The notes under the pieces: generated by a model | What the model was told of the DNA's origin: nothing | The model's input: only the letters and a program-made list of their open reading frames with translations | The model's database searches: none | Translations under genes and position numbers: made by a program | From: Micromonospora carbonacea | GTDB taxonomy: Bacteria; Actinomycetota; Actinomycetes; Mycobacteriales; Micromonosporaceae | Direction of reading: 5' to 3' | Length of the DNA stretch: 64,000 nt | Assembly (NCBI RefSeq): GCF_014205165.1 | Contig: NZ_JACHMZ010000001.1 | Coordinates: 2,626,501 to 2,690,500 of the forward strand | Part shown: piece by piece, positions 49,580 through 62,179 of the stretch | Layout: every line of letters begins with the position of its first letter | How positions within the stretch are numbered: the first letter of the stretch is position 1

Positions 49580-51885
49580 GCCACCTGCTGCCACTGGGCG
49601 ACACCGGCTGGTCGGTGTGGCGGGACGTGCTGCTGCGCACCGCCGGCTTCCCCGCCGCCGGCCTCGACCTGCTCGCCGCGCCCGAGGCCGCCGCGGCGGC
49701 CGACGCGCTGCTGGCCGGCGAGGTCACCACCGAGGCGTACGACAAGGAGCTGGCCGCCGCCCTGGCCGGCTCCTCCGCCGTGCTCGCCGGGATCTGCGCC
49801 GACCCGGCCGTGCGGGAGGCGGTCACCTGGCAGAACCCGGAGATGCTCGTCGCCCTCGACGGGCTGCTGCGCACCGACCCGGCCGTGCGCAACAAGCCCC
49901 GCCGCAAGCGGGAGATCGCGGTGCTGCGCTACTGGCAGCGCTACTGCGGCAAGGCCGAGACGATCGGCTTCTTCGGGCCGGTCTGCTGGGGCGCCCTCGA
50001 CCCGGACACCCCGCACACCCGGCTGACCCCCGGTCCGGGGCTGGTCGCCCGCCGCCAGGCGCACCTGGAGGCGTGGGCGCTGTCCGCGTACGCCGACCGG
50101 CTCGCCGCCGATCCGGCGGTGCGCCGCTGGTGGGCCCCGGTGCTGCCGCCCCACCTGCGGCTCGACGGCCGCCGGCTGTGCCCGCCGCTGGCCCCGGCGG
50201 TGGAGCTGACCGCCGTGGAGGCCCGGCTGCTCGCCGGCTGCGACGGCCGCACCCCGGCCCGGGAGATCGTGGCGCGGCTGTGCGAAGACGGCGACGCCGG
50301 CCTGCGCCGCGCCGACGACGGCTACCTGCTGCTCGACCGGCTCGTCGAGCGGGGCCTGCTGACCTGGGACGCCGGCCTGCCCAACAACCCGCAGGCGGTG
50401 CGGGTGCTCGCCGCCCGGATCGCCGCCGTCGGCGACCCGGAGCTGCGCGCCGGCCTGGCCGCCGGCCTCGACCGGCTCGTCGCCGCCCGCGACGCCGTGG
50501 CGTCGGCGGCCGGCGATCCGGACCGGCTCGCCGCCGCCCTGGCCGCCCTGAACGCCGAGTTCACCGCCGCCACCGGGGAGTCGGCGACCCGGCACGGCGG
50601 GCAGATGTACACGGGCCGCACGGTCGTCTACGAGGAGACGACGCGGGACCTGGAGGTCGCCGTCGGGTCGGCCGTCGTCGACGCGCTCGCCGCGCCCCTG
50701 GCGATCGTGCTGCGGGCCGCCCGCTGGCTGACCGCCGAGATCGGCGCGGCGTGCGAGCGGGTCCTCGGCGAGCTGCACGCCGAGCTGGCCGCCGACGGTC
50801 CGGTGCGGCTGGCCGACATGTGGTCCCTCGCGCAGGGGCTCATCCTCGCCCCGGACGGCCCCGTCGCCGTCGCCAGCGCCGGGTTCACCGCCCGCTGGGC
50901 CGAGCTGTTCGGGCTCGCCGACGTCGCCGCCGACCAGCCGGAGCTGCGGCTGCGCAGCGCCGACCTGGCCGGGCGGGCCGAGGCGCTGTTCCCCGCCGCC
51001 GCGCCGGGCTGGCCCACCGCCCGCGTGCACAGCCCCGACGTGCAGGTCGCCGCGGCCGGCGTCGACGCGCTCAACGCCGGGGAGTTCCAGCTCGTCCTGG
51101 GCGAGCTGCACCCGGCGACCACGCCGTTCGACAGCGCCGTGTTCACCCCGTTCCACCCCGACCCGGCCGCGCTGCGCGCGGCCATGGACGCCGACCTGGG
51201 GCCGGCCCGGCTGCGGCTGCTGCCGCCGGCCGGGTTCCCCCGGCAGACCACCCGCACCACCTGGCACCTGCGGGGCCCCGCCGACCGGCAGGTCGGCATC
51301 GACACGGCCCGGGGCGCGGACGTCACCGACCTGGTCGCCGCGAGCGCCGTCCGGGTCGAGTCCGTCGCCGGGCGGCTGGTGGCGGTGCTGCCCGACGGGG
51401 CCCGCTGGCCGCTGGTCGAGGTGTTCGCCAACCTCCTCGGCGCACTGCTGCTGGACAGCTTCAAGCTGCTCGCCCCCGCCCCGACGACGCCCCGGATCAC
51501 CATCGACCGGCTGGTGGTGGCCCGGCGCACCTGGCGCACCACCGTCGCCGACAGCGGCCTGGCCGGGGTGACCGGCGAGTCCGCGCGCTACCTCGCGGTG
51601 CGCCGCTGGCGGGCCCGCCTCGGCCTGCCCGAGCGGGTCTTCGTGAAGGTCGGCACCGAGGTCAAGCCCTGCTACGTCGACCTCACCGGCCCGCTGTACG
51701 CCCAGTCGCTGTGCGCCATGGCCGACGCCGCCGCCCGCACCGACCCGGCCGTCACGCTCACCGTCAGCGAGCTGCTGCCGGCCCCCGCCGACGCCTGGGT
51801 GACCGACGCCGCCGGGCGCGGCTACGTCAGCGAGCTGCGCCTACAGATCACCGATCCAGCCACCTACCGGGGGGAACACGGGTGA
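49576..51885 (+). CDS. stand-alone LanB-like (lantibiotic dehydratase family) protein
   Basis: 769 residues, paralogous over its whole length to the LanB part of the preceding protein: both open [12 protein letters not shown]...LRT.GFPA.GL, share WQN...[22 protein letters not shown] (about 117-135), a long helical middle, [20 protein letters not shown] and [19 protein letters not shown], and end with SELRLQI. Size fits a LanB N-domain without the elimination domain, as in small LanB and PEARL enzymes. GTG start overlaps the upstream stop (GTGA). Likely works with its fused paralogue, possibly as heterodimer, on carrier-bound or released intermediates. Reaction unproven. Confidence 0.87.
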   Translation: MSHLLPLGDTGWSVWRDVLLRTAGFPAAGLDLLAAPEAAAAADALLAGEVTTEAYDKELAAALAGSSAVLAGICADPAVREAVTWQNPEMLVALDGLLRTDPAVRNKPRRKREIAVLRYWQRYCGKAETIGFFGPVCWGALDPDTPHTRLTPGPGLVARRQAHLEAWALSAYADRLAADPAVRRWWAPVLPPHLRLDGRRLCPPLAPAVELTAVEARLLAGCDGRTPAREIVARLCEDGDAGLRRADDGYLLLDRLVERGLLTWDAGLPNNPQAVRVLAARIAAVGDPELRAGLAAGLDRLVAARDAVASAAGDPDRLAAALAALNAEFTAATGESATRHGGQMYTGRTVVYEETTRDLEVAVGSAVVDALAAPLAIVLRAARWLTAEIGAACERVLGELHAELAADGPVRLADMWSLAQGLILAPDGPVAVASAGFTARWAELFGLADVAADQPELRLRSADLAGRAEALFPAAAPGWPTARVHSPDVQVAAAGVDALNAGEFQLVLGELHPATTPFDSAVFTPFHPDPAALRAAMDADLGPARLRLLPPAGFPRQTTRTTWHLRGPADRQVGIDTARGADVTDLVAASAVRVESVAGRLVAVLPDGARWPLVEVFANLLGALLLDSFKLLAPAPTTPRITIDRLVVARRTWRTTVADSGLAGVTGESARYLAVRRWRARLGLPERVFVKVGTEVKPCYVDLTGPLYAQSLCAMADAAARTDPAVTLTVSELLPAPADAWVTDAAGRGYVSELRLQITDPATYRGEHG

Positions 51886-54800
51886 CCGACATCCTGTCCA
51901 TCAGCGCCGCGCACGGCGAGCCGCTGCCGTGGCCCGACGCGACGCTGGCCGACCTGGTCGCCGCGCAGGCCGCGCGGACCCCCGGCGCGGTGGCGGTGCG
52001 CCAGTGGGACGAGCAGCTCACCTACCGGGAGCTGGTCGGCCGGGCCGCCGGCGTCGCCGCCGCGCTGCGCGAGCGCGGCGTGGGCCGGCAAACCCGGGTG
52101 GGGGTGTGCGGGCACCGCCGCCCCGACCTGGTGGTCACCGTCCTCGGCGTGCTGCTCGCGGGCGCGTGCTACGTGCCGCTGGAGCCGGGCGGCCCCCGCC
52201 GGCGGCTGCGCGAGATCGCCGCCGACGCCGGGGTGCGCGTCGTCGTCGGCGACGCCACCGAGGCCGAGTTCGGCGATGCCACTGGGATCGAGGCGCTCGG
52301 GCTGCCCGGCCCCGCGCCGCTGGCCCCCTGCCCGGCCCGACCCGGCGACCCCGCGTACGTGCTGTTCACCTCCGGCTCCACCGGCCGGCCCAAGGGCGTG
52401 CTGGTCAGCCATCGCAACGTCGTCGAGTTCGTCACCGGCTGCGCGGCGCTCACCGGAGCGAACGCGTCGGTGCGCGGCCTCGGCGCCGCCTCGCTCGGCT
52501 TCGATGCGGCCGTCATCGACCTGTTCGTGCCGTTGCTGCTCGGCGGCGCGGTGCAGCTCGTCGACGCCGACGACCGGTCCGACCCGGCGCGGCTCACCCG
52601 GTTCATCGCCGCCCACGAGGTCGACTGGGGATTCCTGACCCCGACCGTGCTGTCCACGCTGGACCCGGCCGAGCTGCCCGGCTGGCGCACCGTGCTCTGC
52701 GGCGGCGAGGCGGTGCCCGCCGAGCTGGCCGCCCGCTGGGCACCCGGCCGGCGCTTCGTCAACGGCTACGGCCCCACCGAAACCACCGTGCTGGCCGTCA
52801 CCGCCGAGCTGACCGCCGCCGAGACGGACCCGGTGCCGATCGGCCGGCCGGTGCCCAACCACCGCGCGTACGTCGTCGACACCGAGCTGCGCCCCGTGCC
52901 GCCCGGCGAGACCGGCGAGCTGCTGATCGGCGGCCCCGGCCTGGCCGACGGGTACCTCAACCGGCCCGGCCTGACCGCCGACCGGTTCGTGCCCGACCCG
53001 TTCTCCGGCCTGCCCGGCGAGCGGCTCTACCGCACCGGCGACCTGGTCACCCAGGCCCCCGACGGGCGGATCGTCTACCTCGGCCGCGCCGACCGGCAGG
53101 TGAAGATCAGGGGGCAGCGCATCGAGCTGGGCGAGGTCGAGGCGGTCCTCGCCGGGCTGCCCGGCGTCGACCGGGTCGTGGCCGAGGCCGTCGACGCCCC
53201 CGCCGGGGCCGAGCTGGTCGCGTTCCTCACCCCCGCCGACGCCCCCGACGACGCGGCGCTGGCCGCGTACGCCGAGCCGAGGCTGACCGCCGCGATGCGC
53301 CCCGCCCGGGTGCTGCGCCTGGCGGCGCTGCCGGTCAGCCCGACCACCGGCAAGCTGGACCGGCCGGCGCTGCGGGCGCTGGCCGCCGCCGCCCGCCCCG
53401 CGCCCGCCGCCGGCGACGTCGACGGCCCGGCCGACGGCGACCCGGTCACCCGGTCGGTGGCCCGGGTGTGGGCGCGGCTGCTCGGCGCGGCCCCCGGCCC
53501 CGACACCGACTTCCTCGCCGCCGGCGGCAACTCCATCGCCGCGATGCGGCTGGTCGCGGCGCTGCGCGCCGAGCTGGGCCGCGCCGTGGACACCCGGGAC
53601 GTGTTCGCCGGCCGCACCCTCGCCGGCCTGGTGGAGCGGATCACCGCCGCCGCCCCCGACGCCGGGGACAGGCTGACCACCGGCAACCCGCCGACGCTGT
53701 CCCCGCCGCAGCGGCGGCTGTGGTTCGTCGACCAGCTCGCCCCGTCCAGCGCGCCGTACAACATCGCGGTGGCCCACCGGCTGCGCGGCGAGCTGGACGT
53801 GCCGGCCCTCGGCGCGGCCCTGCGGGCGGTGGCCGGACGGCACGACGTGCTGCGCTGGCGCATCCCGCAGACCGCCGGGGTGCCGTACGCGGTCTGCGCG
53901 GAACCCACCGACGTGCCGGTGCCCGTGGTGGACCTGACCGGCGGCGACGACCCGCAGGCGGAGCTGGCCCGGATGCTCGCCGACGGGGCGGGCCACGCGT
54001 TCGACCTGGCCACCGGCCCGCCCTGGCAGGTGACCGTCTACCGGCTCGGCGCGGCCGAGCACGTGCTCGCCGTCACCTGGCACCACGCCGTGTTCGACGG
54101 CTGGTCCGAGGCGGTGTTCTACGCCGACCTCGCCACCGCGTACGCGCGGGCCGTGGCGGGCGACGACCCGGCGCTGCCCGCCCCGGCGGCCCGGTACGCC
54201 GACTACGCCGTGTGGCGGGCCGAGCGGGACCGCCGCCGGGGCGCCGCCGACCTCGCCTGGTGGTCCGCGCACCTGGCCGGCGCGCCGACGGTGCTGGAGC
54301 TGCCCCGCGACCGGCCCCGCCCCGCCGTGCAGACGTACGCCGGGGTGGAGACCGCCGTCGCGTTCTCCGCCGAGGCGGACCGGGCGGTGCGGGCGTTGGC
54401 CGAGCGGCGCTCGACGACCGTGGCGGCGGTGCTGCTGGCCGGGTTCGGCGAGCTGCTGACCCGGCTCACCGGCGGCGACGACCACGTCGTCGGGGCGATC
54501 GTCGCCGACCGGCGGCTGGCCGCGTTCGACGACGTCGTCGGGTTCTTCATCGACACCGTCCCGGTGCGGGTCCGCACGGCCGGGGCGAGCTTCGCCGAGC
54601 TGGTCGACCGGTGCGCCGCCGAGCTGCACGACGCCACCGCCCACCCCGGCGCACCGCTGGAGCGGATCGTGGAGGCCCTCGGCGTGGGCCGGGACACCTC
54701 CCGCGCCCCGCTGGTGCAGGTGCTGTTCAACGTGCTCAACTTCGCCGAGCCCCGGCTCGCGCTGGCCGGGCTGGCCGGCGAGCCGGTGCCGGTGCCCAAG

Positions 54801-55427
54801 CCGGGCTCCCCGTTCGACCTCACCGTGTACGTGGTGGAGCGGGCGCTTCCCGGTGCGGACGGGCCGGGCCGGCTCGGCGTCGAGGTGGTGTTCAACCCCG
54901 ACCTGTTCGACGCCGACCGCGTCGAGGCGATGCTGGCCGACCTGGCCGCCCTCGTCGGCGCGCTGGCCGCCGCGCCGCGGTCCCCGGCCGGGGAGGTGGC
55001 CGCCGAGCTGCCCCGGCCGACGGTGCGCACCGCCGGGCTCGGCGCGATGACCGTCGCCGCGTCCGCCGAGCCCGCCCGGCCGGTGGCGCTGCCGGCGGGG
55101 CCGGACGCGCTCACCGACACCGAGGAGCTGGTCGCCGCCGCCTGGCGGGAGGTCCTCGGCCGCGACCGCGTCGGCGTGACCGACAACTTCTTCGACATCG
55201 GCGGGCACTCGCTCGCCCTGGCCGCCGTGCACGCCCGGCTGACCGCCGCCACCGGCCGGTCGATCGCGATGCTCGACCTGTTCCGCCACCCCACCGTCCG
55301 GGCCCTCGCCGCGCACCTCGACGGCGCGGCCGACCGGCCGGAGCTGGCCCGCGCCGCGCTGCGGGCCGCCGCCCGCCGCAGCCGCGCCCGACGTATCCCT
55401 CCCCGCCGCCCCGGCGGCACCGCATGA
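51882..55427 (+). CDS. NRPS: adenylation, PCP, condensation, PCP (A-PCP-C-PCP)
   Basis: 1181 residues; GTG start overlaps previous stop. A domain 1-520: [20 protein letters not shown] (about 160), [49 protein letters not shown]. First [13 protein letters not shown], Ser551. C domain from about 605 with [14 protein letters not shown] and [13 protein letters not shown] (His734-His735, Asp739), [11 protein letters not shown]. Second [12 protein letters not shown], Ser1110. The order with A before C means the C domain joins the aminoacyl group on the first PCP with one on the second, which has no A domain of its own and must be loaded in trans. An Arg-rich tail closes the protein. Confidence 0.93.
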   Translation: MTDILSISAAHGEPLPWPDATLADLVAAQAARTPGAVAVRQWDEQLTYRELVGRAAGVAAALRERGVGRQTRVGVCGHRRPDLVVTVLGVLLAGACYVPLEPGGPRRRLREIAADAGVRVVVGDATEAEFGDATGIEALGLPGPAPLAPCPARPGDPAYVLFTSGSTGRPKGVLVSHRNVVEFVTGCAALTGANASVRGLGAASLGFDAAVIDLFVPLLLGGAVQLVDADDRSDPARLTRFIAAHEVDWGFLTPTVLSTLDPAELPGWRTVLCGGEAVPAELAARWAPGRRFVNGYGPTETTVLAVTAELTAAETDPVPIGRPVPNHRAYVVDTELRPVPPGETGELLIGGPGLADGYLNRPGLTADRFVPDPFSGLPGERLYRTGDLVTQAPDGRIVYLGRADRQVKIRGQRIELGEVEAVLAGLPGVDRVVAEAVDAPAGAELVAFLTPADAPDDAALAAYAEPRLTAAMRPARVLRLAALPVSPTTGKLDRPALRALAAAARPAPAAGDVDGPADGDPVTRSVARVWARLLGAAPGPDTDFLAAGGNSIAAMRLVAALRAELGRAVDTRDVFAGRTLAGLVERITAAAPDAGDRLTTGNPPTLSPPQRRLWFVDQLAPSSAPYNIAVAHRLRGELDVPALGAALRAVAGRHDVLRWRIPQTAGVPYAVCAEPTDVPVPVVDLTGGDDPQAELARMLADGAGHAFDLATGPPWQVTVYRLGAAEHVLAVTWHHAVFDGWSEAVFYADLATAYARAVAGDDPALPAPAARYADYAVWRAERDRRRGAADLAWWSAHLAGAPTVLELPRDRPRPAVQTYAGVETAVAFSAEADRAVRALAERRSTTVAAVLLAGFGELLTRLTGGDDHVVGAIVADRRLAAFDDVVGFFIDTVPVRVRTAGASFAELVDRCAAELHDATAHPGAPLERIVEALGVGRDTSRAPLVQVLFNVLNFAEPRLALAGLAGEPVPVPKPGSPFDLTVYVVERALPGADGPGRLGVEVVFNPDLFDADRVEAMLADLAALVGALAAAPRSPAGEVAAELPRPTVRTAGLGAMTVAASAEPARPVALPAGPDALTDTEELVAAAWREVLGRDRVGVTDNFFDIGGHSLALAAVHARLTAATGRSIAMLDLFRHPTVRALAAHLDGAADRPELARAALRAAARRSRARRIPPRRPGGTA

Positions 55428-58400
55428 AGGACGACCTGATGGACAACGCGATCGACACCGACCACCCCGCCGACGACGGCATCGAGCCGATCGCGATCGT
55501 CGGGCTGGCCGCCCGGCTGCCCGGCGCGGCCGACGTGCACGAGTTCTGGCGCAACCTGGTCGACGGCGTGGAGTCGGTGACCGAGCTGACCCGAGAGGAG
55601 CAGCTCGCCCGGGGCGTGCCGCCCGAGGAGGTCGACGACCCGGGCTGGGTCAGCCGCGCCCCCCTCGTCGACGGCTACGACGAGTTCGACGCCGGCCTGT
55701 TCGGGATGACCGCCCGGGAGGCCGAGGTCACCGACCCGCAGCACCGGCTGTTCCTGGAGACCTGCTACACCGCGCTCCAGGACGCCGGCTACGACCCGGC
55801 CCGCTACGACGGGGCCGTCGGCGTGTACGCGGGCACCGGCGCGGCGTCGTACCTCAACCGCAACGTGCTGCGCAACAAGCGCGTCGGCGGCAACCCGCAC
55901 AGCGCCGTCTCCATCGCCACCAGCAACTCGCCGAACTACGTGGCGACGAACGTGTCGTACCGGCTGGACCTGCGGGGGCCGAGCCTGACCGTGCACACCG
56001 CCTGCTCCACCTCGCTGGTCGCGTTCCACCTGGCGTGCGAGGCGCTGCGCAACGGCGAGTGCGACATGGCCCTGGCCGGCGGCGTCAACATCGAGCTGCC
56101 GCAGGCCGGCTACCTCGGCATGGACGGCTTCACCTCCCCCGACGGGCGGTGCCGGCCGTTCGACGCCGCCGCGAACGGCACCGTGTGGGGCAGCGGCGTG
56201 GGGGTGACGCTGCTCAAGCGGCTCTCCGACGCGATCGCCGACGGCGACCACATCCGGGCCGTGGTGCTCGGCAACGCCATCAACAACGACGGTGCCGGCA
56301 AGGTCGGCTTCACCGCGCCCAGCGTGGACGGGCAGATGGAGGCCGTCGCCCAGGCCGTCGGGATGGCCGGGATCGACCCGCGCACCATCAGCTACGTCGA
56401 GGCGCACGGCACCGGCACCGCGATGGGCGACCCGATCGAGGTGGCCGCCCTGTCGGCGGTCTACACGAAGGACACCGACGACCGGGGCTGGTGCGGCATC
56501 GGCTCGGTCAAGTCCAACATCGGCCACCTCAGCCAGCCCTCCGGCATCGTCAGCGTGATCAAGACGGTGCTGGCGATGGAGCACGGGCTGATCCCGCCGA
56601 CGATCAACTACGAGACCCCCAACCCGGCGATCGAGTTCGCCGACACCCCGTTCTACGTGGCGAACACCCTCACCAAGTGGGACACCGACGGCGCGCCGCG
56701 CCGCGCCGGGGTCAGCTCCTTCGGCATCGGCGGCACCAACGCCCACGTGGTGCTGGAGGAGGCGCCGCCGGCGCAGCCGGGCGACCGGCGGGTGCGCCCG
56801 GCGCAGCTGCTGCACATCTCGGCGAAGACCGCCACCGCCCTCGACGCCGCCGTGGACCGGCTCGCCGAGCACCTCGCCGGCAACCCCGACGGCGGGGCCG
56901 CGCACCTCGCCGACGTCGCGCACACCCTGCGGGTGGGCCGCCAGCAGTACGCCCACCGCCTCGCCGTGGCCGCCACCGACCTGCCCGACGCGGTCGCCGC
57001 GCTGCGCAACCCCCGGCGCGCGACGCGCGGGGTGACCGACGGGCCCGCCCCGAAGGTGGGTTTCCTCTTCTCCGGCCAGGGCTCCCAGTTCGCCGGCATG
57101 GGCGCGCAGCTCTACGCCGAGGAGCCCGGCTACGCCGCCGTGGTCGACGAGTGCGCCGAGCTGCTCCGCGCCGAGCTGGGCCTCGACATCCGGGAGCTGA
57201 TCCTCGGCCGGCACCCGGAGGCGGCCGGGCTGCTGGCGCAGACCCGCTACACCCAGCCCGCCCTGTTCGTCGTGGAATACGCCCTGGCCGTCACCTGGCA
57301 GCGCTTCGGCGTGCGGCCGGCGGCGATGGTCGGGCACTCCATCGGCGAGTACGTCGCCGCGACCGTCGCCGGGGTGCTCGACCTGCCCGACGCGCTGACG
57401 GTGGTGGCCGCCCGGGGCCGGCTCATGCAGTCCCTGCCGGCCGGGTCGATGCTGGCCGTGCCGCTGGACGAGTCGGTGGTCGCCGGGCTGCTGCCCGAGG
57501 GCGTGTCGATCGCCACGGTCAACGGGCCGGGCACCTGCGTGGTGGCCGGCGAGGCCGACGCGGTGGCCGCGTTCGCCGAGACGCTGAAGGCCACCCGCAA
57601 GGTCAAGAGCAAGGCGCTGCGCACCTCGCACGCGTTCCACTCGCCGATGATGGAGCCGATCCTCGCCGAGTTCACCGCGCTGATGGCCACCGTGGCGCTG
57701 CGCGCGCCGCGCGTCCCGTTCGTGTCGAACGTCTCCGGCACCTGGATCACCGACGCGCAGGCCACCGACCCGGCGTACTGGGCGGCGCACCTGCGCCAGC
57801 CGGTGCGCTTCGGCGACGCGGTGGCCGCCCTGCTGGCCGAGGGCACCTGGGCGCTGGTGGAGTGCGGCCCCGGCCGGCAGCTGGCCAACCTGGCCCGGAT
57901 GCAGGTCGCCAAGGGCTCGGCGCAGCAGCGGGCCCTGGTGCCGCTGGGCAGCCTCCCGGGCCCGGGGGAGCCGGCCGGCGACCTGGCGACGCTGCTGGCC
58001 ACCGCCGGGGCGCTGTGGTGCGCCGGCCTGCCCGTGCGGGCCGGCTCCGACCCGGCGGCCCGGCGGGTGCCGCTGCCGACGTACCCGTTCGAGCGCCGCC
58101 GCTACTGGGTCGACCCGGACCCGGTGGAGGCGGTCGCCGCCGCGCCGGCCGAGGCGGGCCCCCGGCCGCTGCCGGAGTGGTTCGCCGTGCCGGTGTGGCG
58201 GCAGGCCGCGCCCGCGCCGGCCACCGCGCCGCTCGGCCGGTGCCTGGTGCTGGTCGACGGCCCGCGCGGCGCGGCGCTCGTCGCCGGCCTGCGCGCCGCC
58301 GGTGCCGACCCCGTCGTGGTACGCCCCGGCGACGCGTTCGCCGCCGTCCCCGCGGCCCCCGGTGGCACCACCGGTGCGGCCGGCACGGAGACCGACGGCT

Positions 58401-60982
58401 TCACGCTGCGCCCCGCCGCGCGGGAGGACTTCGACGCGCTGGTCGCCGCCCTCGGCGACGACCTGCCGGCGCGGCTGGTGCACGCCCTCGCCCTCGACGG
58501 CGAGCCCACCGGCACCGACATCGCCGCCACCCTCGCCGCCCAGGACCGCGGCTTCTTCAGCGCCCTGCACCTGGTGCAGGCCCTCGCCGGGGCCGGCCGC
58601 ACCGGCGACGAGCGCCCGCTGGCCCTGGACCTGGTGACCGCCGGCATCGGCGACGTGACCGGCGCGGACCTGACCCGCCCCGAGCACGCCACCCTCGCCG
58701 GCCTGGCCCGGGTGTTGCCGGTCGAGCTGCCCGGCCTGACGGTGCGGCTGCTCGACGCCGACCCCGCCGCGGCCGGCGCGGACGCCCTGGTCGCCGAGCT
58801 GCGCCGCCCCGTCGACCCGGCGCACCCGGAGGTGGCGCTGCGCGGGAACCGCCGCTGGGTCACCGGCTACGAGCAGGTGACGGTCGACGCGGAGGCCGAG
58901 CCGGGCGCGCTGCGCGACGGCGGCCGGTACGTCATCACCGGCGGCCTCGGCGGCATCGGCATCACCCTCGCCGAGGACTTCGCCGCCCGCGCGAAGGCGA
59001 AGCTGGTGCTGCTGGCCCGCTCGGGCCTGCCGCCGCGCGAGCGGTGGGACGACCACCTCGCCGTGCACGGCGCGGACGACCGGGCGGGCCGGGCCATCGC
59101 CGCGATCCGCCGGATGGAGGCCGCCGGCGCGTCGGTGCTGGTCCTCGCCGCCGACGTCACCGACCCGGCCGACCTGCGCCGGGTGCGGGCCGCCGCCGAG
59201 GCCGAGTTCGGCGGGATCGACGGGATCGTGCACGCCGCCGGCCTGCCCGGCGGCGGCATGGCCGAGGTGAAGGACCGCGCCGAGGCCGACCGGGTGTTCG
59301 CCCCGAAGCTCGCCGGCACCCTCGCCCTGGCCCAGGTCTTCGGCGACCTGCCGCTGGACTTCGTGGTGCTCTGCTCCTCGATCACCGCCGTGATCGGCGG
59401 CTTCGGCCAGGTCGACTACTGCGCGGCCAACAACTTCCTCGACGCGCACGCCCGCGCCGGTGCCGGCTGGGCCGCGCCGGTGGTGGCGCAGAACTGGGGC
59501 GGCTGGGCCGAGGTCGGCATGGCGGCGGAGAGCACCGCGCCGGCCGGGTTCCGGGCGGTGACCCGGGACACCGTCACCGCCACGGTCGACCACCCGGTGC
59601 TCACCACGCGGGTGACCGGCCCGGAGGGCACGGTGCTGCACGGGCTGGTCTCCGCCGCGACCCACTGGCTGCTCGACGAGCACCGCATCGGCGGGGTGCC
59701 GGTGGTGCCGGGCACCGCCCACCTGGAGTCGGTGCGCGCCGCCGTGGCCGCCGCCGTCGCGGCCCCCGGCCCCGACGCGGCGGTGGAGCTGCGCGACGTG
59801 GTGTTCCTGGAGCCGTTCTCGGTGCCCGACGGCACGATCGCCCAGTACCGGGTGGCGCTCACCGCCGCCGAGGACGGTGCCACGGAGTTCGTGGTGCAGA
59901 GCCTCGCCGCCGGGGTGCTGCGCACCCACGTGCGCGGCGCGGCCGGCTGGACCACCGAGCCCGCCCCGGCGGCGGTCGACGTGGCGGCGGTGGCCGCCCG
60001 CTCCCGCCGGGTCGACGACGACGCGTCGTTCGGCCGGGGCCGCACCAGCATGCTCGCCTTCGGGCCGCGCTGGCGGTCGCTGGCCGCGCACCACCTCGCC
60101 GACGGCGAGGAGCTGGCGCTGGTGACCGCGCCCGCCGAGGCCGCCGCCGACCTCGGCGCGTGGGGCCTGCACCCGGCCCTGCTGGACGTGGCCACCGCGT
60201 TCGGCCGGGGCCAGGGCTCCGGCACCTACCTGCCGCTGTCGTACGGGCGGATCGTGGTGCGCGGGCCGCTGCCCGGGCGGTTCCACAGCCACCTGCGCCA
60301 CCGCGCCGGCGGCACCGACGAGGTCGTCTCCGCCGACCTGACCCTCACCGACCCGGACGGGCGGGAACTGGTCTCGATCAGCGACTTCGTGCTGCGCCGG
60401 GTGGACGCGTCGGCGGTCACCGGTGGGCTCGCCGCCGACGGCACGCCCGCCGACGCCGACGGCCCGGTGGCGGGTGCGCCCAGCGAGGACATCCGCCCGG
60501 TCGACGGCGCGGAGGCGTTCCGCCGCAGCCTCACCGCCGGCCTCGGCACCCAGGTGGTGATCACCACCCGGTCGGTGGCCGACATCCGGGCCCGCGCCGC
60601 CCGGGTCACCACCGGGAGCCTGGAGTCGGAGGCCGACCCGGCGGCGTCGGCCGCCACCGTGGAGGCCGGCGCGTCGGCCGCGCCGCGCACCGAGCTGGAG
60701 GCCACCATCGCCCAGGTGTGGCGCGACGGCCTCGGCGTGCCGGTCGTCGGCGTGGACGACGACTTCTTCGCCCTCGGCGGCAACTCCCTCGTCGCGGTGC
60801 AGCTCATCGCGTCGATGCGCAAGGCGACCGGGGTACGGCTGCCGATGCGCAGCCTCTTCGAGACGCCCACCGTCGCCGGGCTCGCCGCCCGCATCGAGGA
60901 GCTGCGCGCCGAGGCGTCCGCCGCCGACGAGCCCCCGGCCCCGGCCCCGACCACGAGCATCCCGCGGTTGCCCCGCGCGTGA
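55424..60982 (+). CDS. modular type I PKS: KS-AT-KR-DH-ACP
   Basis: 1852 residues; ATG overlaps the NRPS stop (ATGA). KS: Cys194 in [10 protein letters not shown], His328, His368. AT: Ser639 in [10 protein letters not shown], and HAFH at 736-739, the malonyl-CoA signature. KR from about 1170: [12 protein letters not shown], Tyr1332 in [10 protein letters not shown]: His1420 in [13 protein letters not shown], Asp1588 in [11 protein letters not shown], where the usual Gln/His four residues after Asp is Ala. [12 protein letters not shown], Ser1788. The DH lies after the KR, the reverse of the common DH-KR order. Expected to add one malonyl unit and leave a beta-hydroxy or alpha,beta-alkene. Confidence 0.92.
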   Translation: MKDDLMDNAIDTDHPADDGIEPIAIVGLAARLPGAADVHEFWRNLVDGVESVTELTREEQLARGVPPEEVDDPGWVSRAPLVDGYDEFDAGLFGMTAREAEVTDPQHRLFLETCYTALQDAGYDPARYDGAVGVYAGTGAASYLNRNVLRNKRVGGNPHSAVSIATSNSPNYVATNVSYRLDLRGPSLTVHTACSTSLVAFHLACEALRNGECDMALAGGVNIELPQAGYLGMDGFTSPDGRCRPFDAAANGTVWGSGVGVTLLKRLSDAIADGDHIRAVVLGNAINNDGAGKVGFTAPSVDGQMEAVAQAVGMAGIDPRTISYVEAHGTGTAMGDPIEVAALSAVYTKDTDDRGWCGIGSVKSNIGHLSQPSGIVSVIKTVLAMEHGLIPPTINYETPNPAIEFADTPFYVANTLTKWDTDGAPRRAGVSSFGIGGTNAHVVLEEAPPAQPGDRRVRPAQLLHISAKTATALDAAVDRLAEHLAGNPDGGAAHLADVAHTLRVGRQQYAHRLAVAATDLPDAVAALRNPRRATRGVTDGPAPKVGFLFSGQGSQFAGMGAQLYAEEPGYAAVVDECAELLRAELGLDIRELILGRHPEAAGLLAQTRYTQPALFVVEYALAVTWQRFGVRPAAMVGHSIGEYVAATVAGVLDLPDALTVVAARGRLMQSLPAGSMLAVPLDESVVAGLLPEGVSIATVNGPGTCVVAGEADAVAAFAETLKATRKVKSKALRTSHAFHSPMMEPILAEFTALMATVALRAPRVPFVSNVSGTWITDAQATDPAYWAAHLRQPVRFGDAVAALLAEGTWALVECGPGRQLANLARMQVAKGSAQQRALVPLGSLPGPGEPAGDLATLLATAGALWCAGLPVRAGSDPAARRVPLPTYPFERRRYWVDPDPVEAVAAAPAEAGPRPLPEWFAVPVWRQAAPAPATAPLGRCLVLVDGPRGAALVAGLRAAGADPVVVRPGDAFAAVPAAPGGTTGAAGTETDGFTLRPAAREDFDALVAALGDDLPARLVHALALDGEPTGTDIAATLAAQDRGFFSALHLVQALAGAGRTGDERPLALDLVTAGIGDVTGADLTRPEHATLAGLARVLPVELPGLTVRLLDADPAAAGADALVAELRRPVDPAHPEVALRGNRRWVTGYEQVTVDAEAEPGALRDGGRYVITGGLGGIGITLAEDFAARAKAKLVLLARSGLPPRERWDDHLAVHGADDRAGRAIAAIRRMEAAGASVLVLAADVTDPADLRRVRAAAEAEFGGIDGIVHAAGLPGGGMAEVKDRAEADRVFAPKLAGTLALAQVFGDLPLDFVVLCSSITAVIGGFGQVDYCAANNFLDAHARAGAGWAAPVVAQNWGGWAEVGMAAESTAPAGFRAVTRDTVTATVDHPVLTTRVTGPEGTVLHGLVSAATHWLLDEHRIGGVPVVPGTAHLESVRAAVAAAVAAPGPDAAVELRDVVFLEPFSVPDGTIAQYRVALTAAEDGATEFVVQSLAAGVLRTHVRGAAGWTTEPAPAAVDVAAVAARSRRVDDDASFGRGRTSMLAFGPRWRSLAAHHLADGEELALVTAPAEAAADLGAWGLHPALLDVATAFGRGQGSGTYLPLSYGRIVVRGPLPGRFHSHLRHRAGGTDEVVSADLTLTDPDGRELVSISDFVLRRVDASAVTGGLAADGTPADADGPVAGAPSEDIRPVDGAEAFRRSLTAGLGTQVVITTRSVADIRARAARVTTGSLESEADPAASAATVEAGASAAPRTELEATIAQVWRDGLGVPVVGVDDDFFALGGNSLVAVQLIASMRKATGVRLPMRSLFETPTVAGLAARIEELRAEASAADEPPAPAPTTSIPRLPRA

Positions 60983-61037
60983 GCACCAAGGAAGCACCAG
61001 GAGTCGTGGCTTGACGCAAGCAAGGGAGTACAGAGCA

Positions 61038-61991
61038 ATGAGCGACACGATCGCCACGCTGCCGGTGGTCGTCGAAAGCGACGGCCGGGCACTGACCGAC
61101 CTGATCGGCGCGCGCCGCGCCGAGCTGCGGGCCGCCCTCGTCGACCACGGCGGGCTGCTGTTCCGCGGCTTCGACGTGGGCGGCGTCGACGGCTTCGACG
61201 CGGTGGTGCGGGCGCTTGCGGGTGAGCCGCTGGTCTACACCGAGCGGTCCTCGCCCCGGCACGCCATCAAGGGCCGGGTCTACACCTCGACCGACTACCC
61301 GCCGGACGAGGAGATCTTCCTGCACAACGAGAACTCGTACCAGGCGCGCTGGCCGCTGACCCTGTTCTTCTGGTGCGTCACCCCGCCGGACACGCTCGGC
61401 GCGACGCCCCTGGCGGACGTGCGCCGGGTCTACGAGCTGATCGACCCGGCCGTGCGGGAGGAGTTCGTGCGCCGCCGCTGGATGCTGGTGCGCAACTTCC
61501 ACGCCGACTTCGGCACCCGCTGGCAGGACGTGTTCAACACCGACGACCGCGCCGAGGTCGAGGCGTACGCGGCGGCGAACCGGATCAGCCTGGAGTGGGT
61601 GGGCGCGGACGGGCTGCGCACCCGCGCCGTGCGCGAGCCGGTGCACTACCGGCCCGGCTCGGACACCCCGCGCTGGTTCAACCACGCCACGTTCTTCCAC
61701 CTGAGCACCCTGCCGCAGGAATACCAGGAGGGGCTGCTGGCGATGTTCGGCCCCGACGGGCTGCCGTCGAACACCTACTACGGCGACGGCGGCGAGATCC
61801 CCGCCGACGTGCTGGACCACCTGCGGGCCGCGTACCGGGCCGCCAGCGTCCGCTTCGACTACCAGCGCGACGACGTGCTGGTGGTCGACAACATGACGGC
61901 CGCGCACGCCCGGGAGCCGTTCACCGGGCCCCGCAAGATCGCCGTCGCGATGGCCGAGCCGCACACCCCCGAGAGCACTGGAGACAACTGA
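61038..61991 (+). CDS. TauD/SyrP-like Fe(II)/2-oxoglutarate oxygenase
   Basis: 317 residues; AAGGGAG before the ATG. Iron ligands His96-x-Glu98 in FLHNENSYQ and distal His290 in NMTAAHAREPF, with the 2-oxoglutarate-binding Arg292. HxE rather than HxD and the RVYTSTDYP block are typical of the SyrP-type beta-hydroxylases that act on amino acids while bound to NRPS carrier proteins. Likely hydroxylates an aminoacyl-PCP of this assembly line. Stop and the MbtH start share one base. Confidence 0.9.
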   Translation: MSDTIATLPVVVESDGRALTDLIGARRAELRAALVDHGGLLFRGFDVGGVDGFDAVVRALAGEPLVYTERSSPRHAIKGRVYTSTDYPPDEEIFLHNENSYQARWPLTLFFWCVTPPDTLGATPLADVRRVYELIDPAVREEFVRRRWMLVRNFHADFGTRWQDVFNTDDRAEVEAYAAANRISLEWVGADGLRTRAVREPVHYRPGSDTPRWFNHATFFHLSTLPQEYQEGLLAMFGPDGLPSNTYYGDGGEIPADVLDHLRAAYRAASVRFDYQRDDVLVVDNMTAAHAREPFTGPRKIAVAMAEPHTPESTGDN

Positions 61992-62179
61992 TGGCCGAAA
62001 CCCGATTCCTGGTCGTGCGCAACGACGAGGAGCAGTACTCGATCTGGTCGGCCGACCGGGAGCTCCCCGCGGGCTGGCACGACACCGGCTTCGCCGGCAC
62101 GCGCGAGGAGTGCCTCGCCCACATCGACACCGTCTGGACCGACATGCGCCCCCGCTCCGTACGCGAGGCAGCATCATGA
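61991..62179 (+). CDS. MbtH-like NRPS accessory protein
   Basis: 62 residues. Retains the family core NDEEQYSIW, PAGWH, and the closing WTDMRPRSV with its conserved Trp; the N-terminal NPFDD motif is replaced by MAETRFLV, so it is slightly shortened. Binds and activates adenylation domains, probably those encoded here. Overlaps the next NRPS gene by 4 bases (ATGA). Confidence 0.93.
   Translation: MAETRFLVVRNDEEQYSIWSADRELPAGWHDTGFAGTREECLAHIDTVWTDMRPRSVREAAS

Noticed and set aside
60980..61014. 11-residue frame ([11 protein letters not shown]) between the PKS and oxygenase genes
   Set aside because: Too short and no supporting feature beyond overlapping the PKS stop; the oxygenase has its own ribosome site.
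54203..61057. 2284-codon open frame on the minus strand opposite the NRPS/PKS genes
   Set aside because: Antisense shadow produced by extreme GC3; no domains, only Arg/Gly/His/Val-rich sequence, while the plus strand shows complete catalytic motifs.
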